NCBI RefSeq assembly: GCF_004792695.1
Contig: NZ_SRXU01000005.1
Coordinates: 124,001 to 188,000, forward strand
DNA length: 64,000 bases
From: Sphingomonas naasensis
GTDB taxonomy: Bacteria; Pseudomonadota; Alphaproteobacteria; Sphingomonadales; Sphingomonadaceae
Direction of reading: 5' to 3'
Shown in pieces: positions 25,455 to 34,528 of the stretch; within the stretch, counting starts at the first letter, position 1, and each line of letters starts with the position of its first letter. The position numbers were made by a program, and so were the translations under genes. A model generated the notes under the pieces. The model was not told where the DNA came from. It saw only the letters and a list, made by a program, of their open reading frames with translations, and did no database searches.

Positions 25455-25988
25455 TCAGGCCGGGACCTTGTCCTTGTTCCAGATCGCCGCGGCCTTGCGC
25501 AGGATCTCGAGGATCTTCTCGAGCGCGGTCGGCTCGTCGACTTCTTCCATCGCCGCGAGCTCGCGGGCGAGGCGGCTGGCGGCCGCTTCGAAGATCTGAC
25601 GCTCCGAATAGCTCTGCTCGGGCTGGTCGTCCGCGCGGAACAGATCGCGGACCACTTCGGCGATCGACACGAGGTCGCCCGAATTGATCTTCGCTTCATA
25701 TTCCTGCGCGCGGCGCGACCACATGGTGCGCTTGACCTTGGGCTTGCCCTTGAGCGTCTCGAGCGCTTCCTTGAGCGTCTTGTCGCTCGAGAGCTTGCGC
25801 ATGCCGACGCTCTCGGCCTTGTTGGTGGGCACGCGCAGCGTCATTTTCTCTTTTTCGAAACGCAGCACGTAGAGTTCGAGCTGCATCCCCGCAATTTCCT
25901 GTTTCTGCAGCTCGATAACACGGCCGACACCGTGCTTGGGGTAAACGACATAATCGCCGACATCGAAGGACAGCGCCTTGGCAGCCAT
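25455..25988 (-). CDS. carD: CarD-family transcriptional regulator
   Basis: 177 residues. The N-terminal Tudor-like RNA-polymerase-interacting domain (FDVGDYVVYPKHGVGRVIEL, ELYVLRFEKEKMTLRVP) is followed by a helical DNA-binding domain containing the family sequences TLKGKPKVKRTMWSRRAQEY and INSGDLVSIAEVVRDL. CarD binds RNA polymerase beta subunit and stabilises open complexes, acting globally at rRNA and other promoters. The gene is directly downstream of fdxA on the same strand with a 257-base gap, an arrangement common in alphaproteobacteria. Length and motifs are normal. Confidence 0.95.
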   Translation of the reverse strand: MAAKALSFDVGDYVVYPKHGVGRVIELQKQEIAGMQLELYVLRFEKEKMTLRVPTNKAESVGMRKLSSDKTLKEALETLKGKPKVKRTMWSRRAQEYEAKINSGDLVSIAEVVRDLFRADDQPEQSYSERQIFEAAASRLARELAAMEEVDEPTALEKILEILRKAAAIWNKDKVPA

Positions 25989-26172
25989 GTGCTAGAGACC
26001 TTTCCGTGAATAACCGGTCCCGAACGATTGCGGCGTCGGCCCTGGCGCGCGCGGCGCCCGGCAGGCGGTTCGGGACAACAACGTATGCTTCTCCGGGCGG
26101 AAGGGCGATTCATCGCCCCCGTCGCGGGCTATTTAACACGGTTGCAATAAAATTACCAGCCGCACGTCATCC

Positions 26173-26198
26173 CCGCGGTGCATTTATGTGCACTGCGG
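26173..26198 (-). terminator. Hairpin downstream of fdxA
   Basis: CCGCGGTGCA pairs with TGCACTGCGG (one G-T pair) around a TTTATG loop, about 50 bases beyond the fdxA stop. There is no clear U-tract on the minus strand, so termination strength is uncertain. Confidence 0.35.
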
Positions 26199-26245
26199 CG
26201 AAGATTTTCCGTGTCGGGTCGGGACGCGCGCGGTGGCGCGCGGGA

Positions 26246-26584
26246 TCAGCTGCCCGTGCCCGGGTTCGCCGAGAAATACTTCTCGAACTTGCCGTCCTCG
26301 CCCTTGAGCGCGTCGGCGTCCGCCGGCACGTCGCCCTTCTGGGTGATGTTGGGCCATTCCTCCGAATAGGTGCGGTTGAGCTCGAGCCACTTCTCGAGGC
26401 CGCTCTCGGTGTCGGGCAGGATCGCCTCGGCGGGGCATTCGGGCTCGCAGACGCCGCAGTCGATGCATTCATTGGGATTGATGACGAGCATGTTCTCGCC
26501 CTCGTAGAAGCAGTCGACCGGACACACCTCGACGCAGTCCATGTACTTGCACCGGATGCAGGCGTCGGTGACGACATAGGTCAT
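26246..26584 (-). CDS. fdxA: Seven-iron ferredoxin (3Fe-4S plus 4Fe-4S)
   Basis: 112 residues, the usual length of FdxA/FdI-type ferredoxins. Cysteines at 9, 12, 17, 21, 25, 40, 43, 46 and 50 reproduce the Azotobacter FdI spacing. By that comparison Cys9, Cys17 and Cys50 hold the 3Fe-4S cluster, Cys21, Cys40, Cys43 and Cys46 hold the 4Fe-4S cluster, and Cys12 is probably free. The C-terminal tail ([18 protein letters not shown]) is the family extension. It acts as a low-potential electron carrier; redox partners are not identified here. It is downstream of the helicase and S4 genes and upstream of carD. Confidence 0.95.
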   Translation of the reverse strand: MTYVVTDACIRCKYMDCVEVCPVDCFYEGENMLVINPNECIDCGVCEPECPAEAILPDTESGLEKWLELNRTYSEEWPNITQKGDVPADADALKGEDGKFEKYFSANPGTGS

Positions 26585-26631
26585 GGCAGGTCGGCTCCCC
26601 TGAGCGGCAAAAGTCTTGGCTGGCGTCCCTG

Positions 26632-26940
26632 CTATGCCCCGGATTCTGTGGCGTCAACGTTTCTGGGGGACTGAGTTTCCAGCCGGGTGTAAAGCTGCGC
26701 CGCCTCGGCGGGAGGCCCGCGCCGCCTCGGCAACGCCTCGACGCGAAGCGCGAGAACCTTGCCGTAGAGCGGGAAGACGATGATCGCGCCGACGCGCACC
26801 GGCACCGCCGAACGCTCGATCCGCCGTCCGTCGAGCCGCAGCGTGCCCTTTTCGGCGATCGCCTGCGCGGCGCTGCGCGTCTTGGCCAGTCGCGCGAACC
26901 ACAGAAAGCGGTCGAGCCGGATGCTCTCGCCGTCAGCCAC
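26632..26940 (-). CDS. S4-domain RNA-binding protein (Hsp15-like)
   Basis: 102 residues from GTG 26940. The S4 domain is plain: [20 protein letters not shown], then [12 protein letters not shown] and [15 protein letters not shown]. Hsp15/RQC-P relatives bind stalled 50S-peptidyl-tRNA complexes or other structured RNA. The proposed start lies inside the last codons of the helicase gene (eight-base overlap), implying translational coupling; starts further upstream would give an implausible Arg-rich leader. The C-terminal tail ([13 protein letters not shown]) is not conserved in well-known Hsp15 proteins. The link with a helicase suggests RNA metabolism. Confidence 0.88.
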   Translation of the reverse strand: MADGESIRLDRFLWFARLAKTRSAAQAIAEKGTLRLDGRRIERSAVPVRVGAIIVFPLYGKVLALRVEALPRRRGPPAEAAQLYTRLETQSPRNVDATESGA

Positions 26941-29422
26941 CGCGCAATCCCGCCAGCGCGGCAAAGGCATTGTCGTTGGGCGCCGCCTTCGGCCGCGCAA
27001 TCGGAACGAGCCCCTGCCAGATCCAGCGCTGCGCCTCGCCCTCGGGCGTCCTGGCGGTCTTGAAGCCGAGCTGCGCCATCAGCCGCGCCAATGTCTCCGG
27101 CGTCAGGCCTATCGAGGTCGCGAGCGCGGGATCGGGGGTGAAGGGCTTGCGCCCCTGCCGCGCTTCGTGCGCCGCACGCGCGATCCGCTCGACCAGATCG
27201 ACGCGCACCGCCTGCGCCCCGAGCGGCCGGAAGCCATGCGCGAGATCGGCACCGGGCGTGCCGCGCGCCAGCACCGTCGCGCCTTCGGGGGGCGCCTCGG
27301 CCAGCCCCATCAGCTCGCGCCGCCAGCGCGCCGCGTGCGGCTTGAGCAGGTTCGGCGCGAACAGATCGAGCGTTCCGATCCTCATGCCGATCGACCGCAG
27401 CCGCTTGCGCGCCTCGCCGTCGAGCCCCTCGGTCAATGCCGCGGCGGCGCGGCGCGGCAGCAGCCCGCCGGCGTCGAGCAGCGCGTTGGCGAGTGCGCGC
27501 AGCGCTCCGCCCGCCGCCGGATCGCGGCTCGCCGCGTCGAGCCTCGCCAACGCCGGCAGCTCCCGCGCGACCCGCTCGGCGAACCAGCGTTCCAGCCGCG
27601 CCTGCACCGCGCCCCGCGCCGGCGGGTCGAGCACCTCGAGCGCGCGATCGAGCACGATCTTCGGCCGCACCAGCGTCGCGCCCTGCCTGAGCTCGGCCAC
27701 CGCCACGCCCTGCCAGACGAGCACCGCACCGACCTGCGTCAGATCCGCGTCGGCGGCGTCGATCAGCGCGGCGCCGCGCTTGCGATATTCGCCGGCGAGC
27801 CGCTTTTCGGCGGCCGCGAGCAGCATCCGCTTGTCCGCGGCGCGCGCGTCGGGCTGGACCGTGAAACGAAAGCCCTCGAGCTTGCCGAGCGGGTGTTCCT
27901 CCACGCTCACCTCGCCCTCGGGGCCGATCGTCACCGGCAGGTTCGAGGCGTCGGCGCCGATCTGGCGGAGCAGCACCGTGGTGCGCTTGTCGACGAAACG
28001 CTGGGTCAGGCTCGCGTGGAGCGCGTCGGACAGCTTCTCCTCGATCGCGCGGGTCCGCTCGGCCCAGTGCATCGGATCCTCGAGCCAATCGGCGCGGTGT
28101 GCGATATAGGCCCAGCTCCGCGCCGCCGCGATCCGCCCCGCCAGCGTCTCGACATCGCCGCCCATATTGTCGAGCCGCGCGATCTCGTCGGCGAACCACT
28201 GGTGCGGGACATGGCCTCGCGCTTCGGAGAGATGGCCGAACAGCCGGCCGACGAAGCGGGCGTGCGGATCGGCACCGAGCTTGCGGAAATCGGGCAGGCC
28301 GCATGCCGCCCAGAGCCGCGCCACCATGTTGGGCGAGCGCACCCGTGCGCGCACCCAATCCTGCTCGGCGAGCCGCTTGAGCACCGCGAGGTCGGTCGCC
28401 TCGGGCGCGGCGCGCAGCACCGCGTCGCGCGGTTTCGCCTCGAGGCTGGCGATCAGCGCGTCGATACTGGCCAGATCGGGCGCCCCCTCGCGCCAATAGA
28501 GCTTCTCGAGCCGCGGCACCTGGTGCGCCTCGAGCGCCAGCACTTCCTCGGGCGTGAATGCGTCGGGGCCGTCCTCGTGCAGCGCGCCGAACGTCCCGTC
28601 CTTCTGGTGGCGCCCGGCGCGGCCGGCGATCTGCGCCATCTCGGCGATGGTCAGCCGGCGCTGGCGGCGGCCGTCGAACTTGGCGAGGCTGGCGAAGGCG
28701 ACATGGTTGACGTCCATGTTGAGCCCCATGCCGATCGCGTCGGTGGCGACGAGATAGTCGACCTCGCCGGCCTGGAACATCGCGACCTGCGCGTTGCGGG
28801 TGCGCGGCGACAGCGCGCCCATCACCACCGCGGCGCCACCGCGCAGCCGCCGCAGCGCCTCGGCGACGGCATAGACTTCCTCGGCCGAGAAGGCGACGAT
28901 CGCCGAGCGCCGCGGCAGCCGCGAGAGTTTCTTCGCGCCGGCATAGCTCAGCGTCGAGAAGCGCGGCCGGCCGATGATCTCGGCATCGGGAACCAGCGCC
29001 TTGAGCATCGGCTTCAGCGAATCCGATCCGAGGATCATCGTCTCCTCGCGGCCGCGGGCACGGAGCAGCCGATCAGTGAAGACATGGCCGCGCTCGGGAT
29101 CGGCGCCGAGCTGCGCCTCGTCGAGCCCGACGAACGCCACCTCGCGATCGATCGGCATGCTCTCGGCGGTGCACAGCAGCCAGCGCGCCTTGGGTGGCAG
29201 GATCTTCTCCTCGCCGGTGATCAGCCCAACCGATTCCACCCCCTTCAGCTTGACCACGCGGTCATAGACTTCGCGCGCGAGCAGCCGCAGCGGGAAGCCG
29301 ATCATGCCGCTGGCATGGCCGCACATCCGCTCGACCGCGAGATGGGTCTTGCCGGTATTGGTGGGGCCGAGCACCGCGGTGATCGGCGAACGTGCGAACT
29401 GACTCATGTCGTTCACCAACAT
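26933..29422 (-). CDS. SUV3-like superfamily 2 RNA/DNA helicase
   Basis: 829 residues. The N-terminal helicase core has Walker A GPTNTGKTHLA, the PLRLLAREVYDR and TAESMP segments, motif II DEAQ in VGLDEAQLG, motif III LGSDSL and motif VI QIAGRAGR, the pattern of mitochondrial SUV3-type helicases (which have a DExQ box). The C-terminal half is alphaproteobacteria-specific, Ala/Arg-rich, with LDLFAPNLLKP and a conserved end (RWIWQGLVPIARP). The role is probably RNA unwinding in decay or processing. The start is uncertain between 29422 and an internal ATG at 29407. It is cotranslated with the S4 gene by overlap. This cluster with fdxA and carD is common in alphaproteobacteria. Confidence 0.9.
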   Translation of the reverse strand: MLVNDMSQFARSPITAVLGPTNTGKTHLAVERMCGHASGMIGFPLRLLAREVYDRVVKLKGVESVGLITGEEKILPPKARWLLCTAESMPIDREVAFVGLDEAQLGADPERGHVFTDRLLRARGREETMILGSDSLKPMLKALVPDAEIIGRPRFSTLSYAGAKKLSRLPRRSAIVAFSAEEVYAVAEALRRLRGGAAVVMGALSPRTRNAQVAMFQAGEVDYLVATDAIGMGLNMDVNHVAFASLAKFDGRRQRRLTIAEMAQIAGRAGRHQKDGTFGALHEDGPDAFTPEEVLALEAHQVPRLEKLYWREGAPDLASIDALIASLEAKPRDAVLRAAPEATDLAVLKRLAEQDWVRARVRSPNMVARLWAACGLPDFRKLGADPHARFVGRLFGHLSEARGHVPHQWFADEIARLDNMGGDVETLAGRIAAARSWAYIAHRADWLEDPMHWAERTRAIEEKLSDALHASLTQRFVDKRTTVLLRQIGADASNLPVTIGPEGEVSVEEHPLGKLEGFRFTVQPDARAADKRMLLAAAEKRLAGEYRKRGAALIDAADADLTQVGAVLVWQGVAVAELRQGATLVRPKIVLDRALEVLDPPARGAVQARLERWFAERVARELPALARLDAASRDPAAGGALRALANALLDAGGLLPRRAAAALTEGLDGEARKRLRSIGMRIGTLDLFAPNLLKPHAARWRRELMGLAEAPPEGATVLARGTPGADLAHGFRPLGAQAVRVDLVERIARAAHEARQGRKPFTPDPALATSIGLTPETLARLMAQLGFKTARTPEGEAQRWIWQGLVPIARPKAAPNDNAFAALAGLRGG

Positions 29423-29501
29423 CGTTCCGAGTCAGCCCTTAAGCAACACCCCCTGATTGCGAAGCTTCCTTAACCATGTTGATTTATGGGGACATTCGAA
29501 G

Positions 29502-31148
29502 ATGAGCATCCCTTTATCCCGGCGCCGGCACAGGTCGCCGCAGGGAGGGGAACGAAACGGGCTGCTTAATTTGACTTTAAACGCTCTATTCCACAGTGAT
29601 CCGGTGTTCGCCGGGGGTGGCGGCACATTCGACGACGAGGTCTTCGGGGGGCATCGCGCCTTGTTCCTGCGTAACGATCATGGCCTGGAGCTCGGCGGCG
29701 GTGCATCCGCCGCGTCGGCGTTCGCGGTCGTGCCGGGAACCGCGCTCAGCACCAAACTCAAGCGCCGCGTCCTCGCCAATCTCGATCTCGCCCCCGATCT
29801 CGGCGCCCGCATCGGATCGCTGACCTGGTATCGCGGCGTCGCGACCTGCGTCGGGCTTTGCGCGCTGACCTTCCTGATGGCGCCCGGCTTCGAGACCCCG
29901 ATCTACGGCACCGTTGCTCCGGCGCTGACCGGCGCCGAATATGACGCCGCCCGCGCGCAGGCGATCGCGCCGCTCGCCAAGGGTGGCACCACCGGCTACC
30001 GCGTCGCCGCGACCCGGCTCGTCTCGCCGCTGACCGACACCCCCGAGCGCCCGATCATCAGCCTCGACGCCAAGCTCGCCTCGGGCGACGCGCTGCTCAG
30101 CGTGCTGCGCCGCTCGGGCGTGGGCGCCACCGATGCCGAGCAGGTCGGCGCGCTGGTCACCAGGGCGGTGTCGTTCGACCAGATCCAGCCGGGCACGATG
30201 CTCGACATCACCCTCGGCCGCCGCACCGACAAGGCGCAGCCGCGGCCGCTCCAGAACATGGCCTTCCGCGCCCGCTTCGATCTCAAGCTCGAAGTCGCGC
30301 GCACCGGCAATACGCTCTCGCTCAAGCAGATCCCGATCGCGATCGACAACACCCCGCTGCGCGTCCAGGGCGCGATCGGATCGAGCCTCTACCGCTCGGC
30401 ACGCGCCGCCGGCGCGCCGGCCAAGGCGGTCGAATCCTTCATCCGCACCGTCGCGACGCGCGTTTCGGTCTCGCGGCTCGGGTCGGACTGCAAGTTCGAC
30501 ATCATCGTCAAGCAGGCCCGCGCCGCCACCGGCGAGGTCCAGCTCGGCAATCTCCTCTATGCCGGGGTCAGCGGCTGCGACGAGAAGGTCCAGATGATGC
30601 CGTGGGAATCCGACGGCAAGATCGAGTGGTTCGACGGGCTCGGCAAGGGCAGCAAGACCGGCATGATGACGATGCCGACCAATGGCCGCTTCTCCTCCGC
30701 CTTCGGCATGCGCCGCCATCCGATCCTCGGCTATACCCGCATGCACCGCGGCGTCGACATCGCCGCGCCCTACGGGACCGCGGTCTATGCCGCGACCGAC
30801 GGTGTCGTGCAGTTCGCCGGGCGCAGCTCGGGCTATGGCAATTTCATCAAGATCAACCATGGCGGCGCGTTCGGCACCGGCTATGGCCATCTCAGCCGCA
30901 TCCTCGTCCGGGGCGGCCAGAGCGTGCGCAAGGGCCAGGTGATCGGCGCGGTGGGCAATACCGGCCTTTCGACCGGCCCGCACCTCCACTATGAGCTCTA
31001 CAAGAACGGCGTCGCGGTCAATCCGCGCTCGGTGTCGTTCACCTCGATGCGCCAGCTGACCGGCAACGATCTCGGCGCCTTCCGCTCGAAGCTGAGCCAG
31101 CTGCTCGCCGTGCCCGTCGGCCGCGGCGCGCAGAAGGACGAGGACTAG
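29502..31148 (+). CDS. M23 peptidoglycan endopeptidase, membrane-anchored
   Basis: Up to 548 residues. A transmembrane segment (GVATCVGLCALTFLMAPG) is followed by an OapA/LysM-like region (LLSVLRRSGVGATDAEQV) and a C-terminal M23 LytM domain: RFSSAFGMRRHPILGYTRMHRGVDIAAPYGT, with zinc ligands in HPILG...HRGVD and HLHYEL, and the GxG turn GNTGLSTGPHLH. The N-terminus is unclear: ATG 29502 opens a stretch that looks non-coding in style, while TTG 29661 has a G-run upstream and gives a more natural start (LFLRNDHGLEL). Role: cleavage of peptide cross-links during wall growth or division. It is divergent from the helicase gene. Confidence 0.87.
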   Translation: MSIPLSRRRHRSPQGGERNGLLNLTLNALFHSDPVFAGGGGTFDDEVFGGHRALFLRNDHGLELGGGASAASAFAVVPGTALSTKLKRRVLANLDLAPDLGARIGSLTWYRGVATCVGLCALTFLMAPGFETPIYGTVAPALTGAEYDAARAQAIAPLAKGGTTGYRVAATRLVSPLTDTPERPIISLDAKLASGDALLSVLRRSGVGATDAEQVGALVTRAVSFDQIQPGTMLDITLGRRTDKAQPRPLQNMAFRARFDLKLEVARTGNTLSLKQIPIAIDNTPLRVQGAIGSSLYRSARAAGAPAKAVESFIRTVATRVSVSRLGSDCKFDIIVKQARAATGEVQLGNLLYAGVSGCDEKVQMMPWESDGKIEWFDGLGKGSKTGMMTMPTNGRFSSAFGMRRHPILGYTRMHRGVDIAAPYGTAVYAATDGVVQFAGRSSGYGNFIKINHGGAFGTGYGHLSRILVRGGQSVRKGQVIGAVGNTGLSTGPHLHYELYKNGVAVNPRSVSFTSMRQLTGNDLGAFRSKLSQLLAVPVGRGAQKDED

Positions 31149-31177
31149 GCGACAGCCCTCCCCGGACTATCCGGGCG

Positions 31178-32590
31178 TCACCGCGCCAGAGTGTTCTTGT
31201 AGATTTTCCCGTCCTTCATGATGACGAGGAAATTCCGCGCCGGATCGGCGATGAGCTTGATGTCCTGCAACGGATTGCCGTCGACCAGCAGGAGATCCGC
31301 GAACGCCCCCGGCTCCACCACGCCCAGCTTGCCGTGATAAGGATTGCGCTTGCCCGACATCGCCAGCAATTCGGCGTTGGTCGAGGTCGCCATCACCAGC
31401 GCTTCGGCCGGGGTGTACCATTGGGTCAGCGAGGCGAGGATGGCGCCCTGTTGCTGCGCGAGCGCGCGCGAGAACAGCACGTCGGTCCCCCAGGCGACCT
31501 TGATCTTGTACTTCTTCGCCAGCGCATAGGTGCGCCCGATCCCGGGAAAGACCTCGTCGGCCTTCTCGCGCTGAACCGAGCCGACCGGGAAGCCGGTCCG
31601 CAAGGCGTCGGGCAGCGGCTGCAGGCTCAGCCAGATGCCCTTGTCGGCGATCAGCCTCGCGGTGGCGTCGCTCATCAGGAAGCCATGCTCGATGCAGGTC
31701 GCGCCTGCGTCGATCGCGATCCGGATGGCCTCGTCGGTAAAGGCATGGACGGCGACATAGGTCCCCCAATTGTGCGCCGCCTCGACCGCGGCCCGCATCT
31801 CCGGCTCGGTGAAGGTCACCGCGTCGATCGGGCTGAACGGCGAGGAAACGCCGCCGCCGCCGGTCAGCTTGATCTGCGAGGCACCCTGCATCAATTGCTC
31901 GCGCACGCGCATGCGGACCTCGTCCGGGCTATCGGCGATCGCCATGCCCCCGAGGATCTCGCCGCGGGTGAGCTTGCCGGGGCTTCGCGGCAGATCGTTG
32001 AAATCGCGGAAATCGCCGTGGCCGCTGGTGATCGTGATCATCGCGCCCGACGGGTAGATGCGCGGCCCCACGACCAGCCCCTGGTCGATTGCCTCCTTGA
32101 GCGAGAAGACCGGCCCGCCGACGTCGCGGACCGTGGTGAAGCCGCGCATCAGCGTGTCGGTTGCCTCCGCCCCGGCGAGGAAATTGGTGTGGGCCGGCGG
32201 GCTGGACAACATCTCCGCCGGTGTCGGACGGATGAACATCGCGTGCCAATGCGCGTCGATGAGACCGGGCATCAAGGTCCGGCCGCCGCCGTCGATCACC
32301 CGCGCGCCAGCATCGGCAGCGATCGGGCTGGTCGAAATCCGCTCGATCCGGTTTCCGCGAACCAGCACGTTGGACGGTGCCGAGAGCGTCGCGCTCTTCC
32401 CGTCGAAGACGCGTACATTCTGGAAGAGCGTCGCTTCGATTCGCTCTGCGGGCGTCTGTTGCGCCGTACCCGGCTGCGAGAACGCGATCAGCAGCGCCAC
32501 CCCCATCAGCATCGCTGCCAGTTGGACGAACAGCTGCAGGCGCGCACGCGCTTCGCGGGGCGGCTCAGTCGGCGGCGCATAAGGCATCAC
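31178..32590 (-). CDS. Secreted metal-dependent amidohydrolase
   Basis: 470 residues. An N-terminal membrane segment (QLAAMLMGVALLIAFSQPGTAQQ) is a signal anchor or signal peptide. The amidohydrolase barrel has its metal ligands: HWH in GLIDAHWHAMF, the carboxylated Lys in SQIKLTGGGG, His in VAVHAFTD, His in CIEHGFLM and Asp in WGTDVLFS. The order fits prolidase/imidazolonepropionase-like hydrolases (Xaa-Pro dipeptidase-like amidohydrolases) of cyclic or peptide substrates. Substrate is unknown. It is convergent with the M23 gene (29 bases). The C-terminal PNPLQDIKLIADP-like tail (NPLQDIKLIADPARNF) is typical. Confidence 0.87.
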   Translation of the reverse strand: MMPYAPPTEPPREARARLQLFVQLAAMLMGVALLIAFSQPGTAQQTPAERIEATLFQNVRVFDGKSATLSAPSNVLVRGNRIERISTSPIAADAGARVIDGGGRTLMPGLIDAHWHAMFIRPTPAEMLSSPPAHTNFLAGAEATDTLMRGFTTVRDVGGPVFSLKEAIDQGLVVGPRIYPSGAMITITSGHGDFRDFNDLPRSPGKLTRGEILGGMAIADSPDEVRMRVREQLMQGASQIKLTGGGGVSSPFSPIDAVTFTEPEMRAAVEAAHNWGTYVAVHAFTDEAIRIAIDAGATCIEHGFLMSDATARLIADKGIWLSLQPLPDALRTGFPVGSVQREKADEVFPGIGRTYALAKKYKIKVAWGTDVLFSRALAQQQGAILASLTQWYTPAEALVMATSTNAELLAMSGKRNPYHGKLGVVEPGAFADLLLVDGNPLQDIKLIADPARNFLVIMKDGKIYKNTLAR

Positions 32591-32774
32591 GGTGCTTCTC
32601 CCGGTCGACTGCCGAGGCGCCGTGGTTCCGTCGATGGAACGCGCGCGTCGGGGCCCGGGGAGAAGCTAGGCGGAGCTCCCTGATCGCACTATCGGAACAA
32701 ATCCCGATCCGAAGCCGGATCGGCTACCGACAAGTCCCGATCCGGCGGCGCCCACAGGGGCCGGGCGTCGGCGC

Positions 32775-34445
32775 TCACTTCCCCTGCGAGCGCCAGCGCT
32801 TGATCGTGCGCTCGAGCATCTGCTCCTCGCCGCCGGTCTCGCGCCACAGCTCGGAGAAGAGCGGATCGTCCGAGGCCGGGCGCTTGCCGTCCTCGAGCCC
32901 GTCGAACAGCAGGCGGACCGGGGTCGCGACGCCTTCGCCGACCGCGATGCACTCGCGATTGCGCAGCGCCGGGATCGAATCGAGGAAGCCGCGCGCGCCT
33001 TCGGGCATCGCCGCCTTCACAAAGGCCTGGTCGCGCTCGTTGTTGAGCCGCATCGACAGGATCGTGCCGCACTGCGACAGCACGCCTTCGGCGAGATCCG
33101 ACGGACGCTGGGTGATCAGGCCGAGCGAGACGCCGTATTTACGGCCTTCCTTGGCGATGCGGCTGAGGATCCGGCCGACCGACGAGCCATCGGCGTTGCG
33201 CTCGTTGGGAACATAGCGGTGCGCCTCTTCGCAGACCAGCAGCACCGGGCGCTTGGCCTCGCCGCGCGACCAGATCGCGAAATCGAACACCATGCGGCTG
33301 AGCACCGCAACCACCACCGAGGTGATTTCCGAGGGCACGCCCGACACGTCGATGATCGAGATCGGCTTGCCGTCGCCCGGCAGGCGGAAGATGCGCGCGA
33401 GAAAGTTCGCCATCGAATCGGCGACGAGCATGCCCGAGAACATGAAGGCGTAACGCGGGTCGCCCTTGATCTCGTCGATCTTGCTGCGCAGCCGCAGATA
33501 GGGCGCCGTGTCGGTCGCCTTGTCCATCTTGCCCATCTCGTTCTGCAGGATCTGGGTGAGGTCCGAGAGCAGATAGGGGATCGGCGCGTCGACGGTGAGC
33601 TTGCCGAATTCCTGCGCGAGCCGGTTCTTGCCCTTGGCGAGCAGGATGCACTTCGAAAGGATGTCGGCATCGACCTGGCGGTCCGAGCCCGCCGTGGTGA
33701 GGAACACCTCGCAATGCTCCTCGAAGTTCATCAGCCAGTACGGCATCTGCAGGTTCGAGACGTCGTAGAGCGCGCCGGTGGTCCTGAACGCGCTGGCATA
33801 TTCGCCATGCGGGTCGATCATCACGATATGACCCTGCGGCGAGAGCTCGCAGATCCGGTGGAGGATCAGCGCCGCGGCGGTCGACTTGCCGGTGCCGGTC
33901 GAGCCGAGCAGCGCGAAATGCTTGCCGAGCATCGCGTCGACATAGAGCGCGGCGCGGATGTCCTTGGTCGGATAGACATTGCCGATCTCGATATGCGCGC
34001 GGTCGTCGGCGGCGTAGATTTGCTTGAGATCGGCAGTCGAGACCGGAAACACCGCGCAGCCCGGGGTCGGATAGCGGGTGACGCCGCGGCGGAATTTGTA
34101 GAGCTTGCCGGTGAGCTTCTCCTCGTCGCCCTCGCCGAGGAAATCGACCTGCGCGGCGATACGGTCGCCGGTCACGTCGAGGCGGAGCGAGCGGACATTG
34201 GCGATCAGCCACGTTCCGCCGACGCGCATCTTGACCTGGCTGCCGACCTGGCCGGCATTGGCGATCGCGACGTCGCTGCTGGCGCCGAGCGATTCGATCT
34301 CGGCAGGGTCGAACATCACCTGGCTCGACGAGCCGGCGATCTCGAGCACCGCGCCGATCGGGCGCGCCTGGGCGCGCGGCGACACGGCGTCTGCCGATGC
34401 GGGCGCGGCATTGTCGTAGGCGCGCGCGCCGAACTGACCTTCCAT
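32775..34445 (-). CDS. HerA-type hexameric ATPase / DUF87 protein
   Basis: 556 residues. An N-terminal HAS-barrel-like region (GAVLEIAGSSSQVMFD, VKMRVGGTWLIANVRS) precedes a FtsK/HerA-like motor: Walker A GSTGTGKST, ILHRICELSPQGHIVMIDPHGEY, Walker B LLVCEEAHRYVP and the arginine/sensor region SRIAKEGRKYGVSLGLITQRPSDLA. In archaea HerA works with NurA nuclease in end resection; in bacteria HerA-like proteins pair with nucleases or SIR2 proteins in defence. No nuclease, SIR2 or NurA partner adjoins it here, so a housekeeping bacterial HerA is plausible. It is the first gene of a minus-strand group on its own. Confidence 0.87.
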   Translation of the reverse strand: MEGQFGARAYDNAAPASADAVSPRAQARPIGAVLEIAGSSSQVMFDPAEIESLGASSDVAIANAGQVGSQVKMRVGGTWLIANVRSLRLDVTGDRIAAQVDFLGEGDEEKLTGKLYKFRRGVTRYPTPGCAVFPVSTADLKQIYAADDRAHIEIGNVYPTKDIRAALYVDAMLGKHFALLGSTGTGKSTAAALILHRICELSPQGHIVMIDPHGEYASAFRTTGALYDVSNLQMPYWLMNFEEHCEVFLTTAGSDRQVDADILSKCILLAKGKNRLAQEFGKLTVDAPIPYLLSDLTQILQNEMGKMDKATDTAPYLRLRSKIDEIKGDPRYAFMFSGMLVADSMANFLARIFRLPGDGKPISIIDVSGVPSEITSVVVAVLSRMVFDFAIWSRGEAKRPVLLVCEEAHRYVPNERNADGSSVGRILSRIAKEGRKYGVSLGLITQRPSDLAEGVLSQCGTILSMRLNNERDQAFVKAAMPEGARGFLDSIPALRNRECIAVGEGVATPVRLLFDGLEDGKRPASDDPLFSELWRETGGEEQMLERTIKRWRSQGK

Positions 34446-34528
34446 CGGATACTCCCCGGGGTTACCGGGCCATCATAAGGACCGACCGTAAATATTGGGT
34501 TGTCTGAGGATTGCCGGCGAACCCCGGC

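Noticed and set aside
26780..29473. An 897-codon open frame antisense to the helicase gene
   Set aside because: Low-complexity Arg/Pro/Ala sequence; the minus strand has all helicase motifs in order.
32775..34445. A HerA-SIR2 or HerA-nuclease defence system
   Set aside because: No SIR2, DUF4297, NurA or other effector adjoins the gene.
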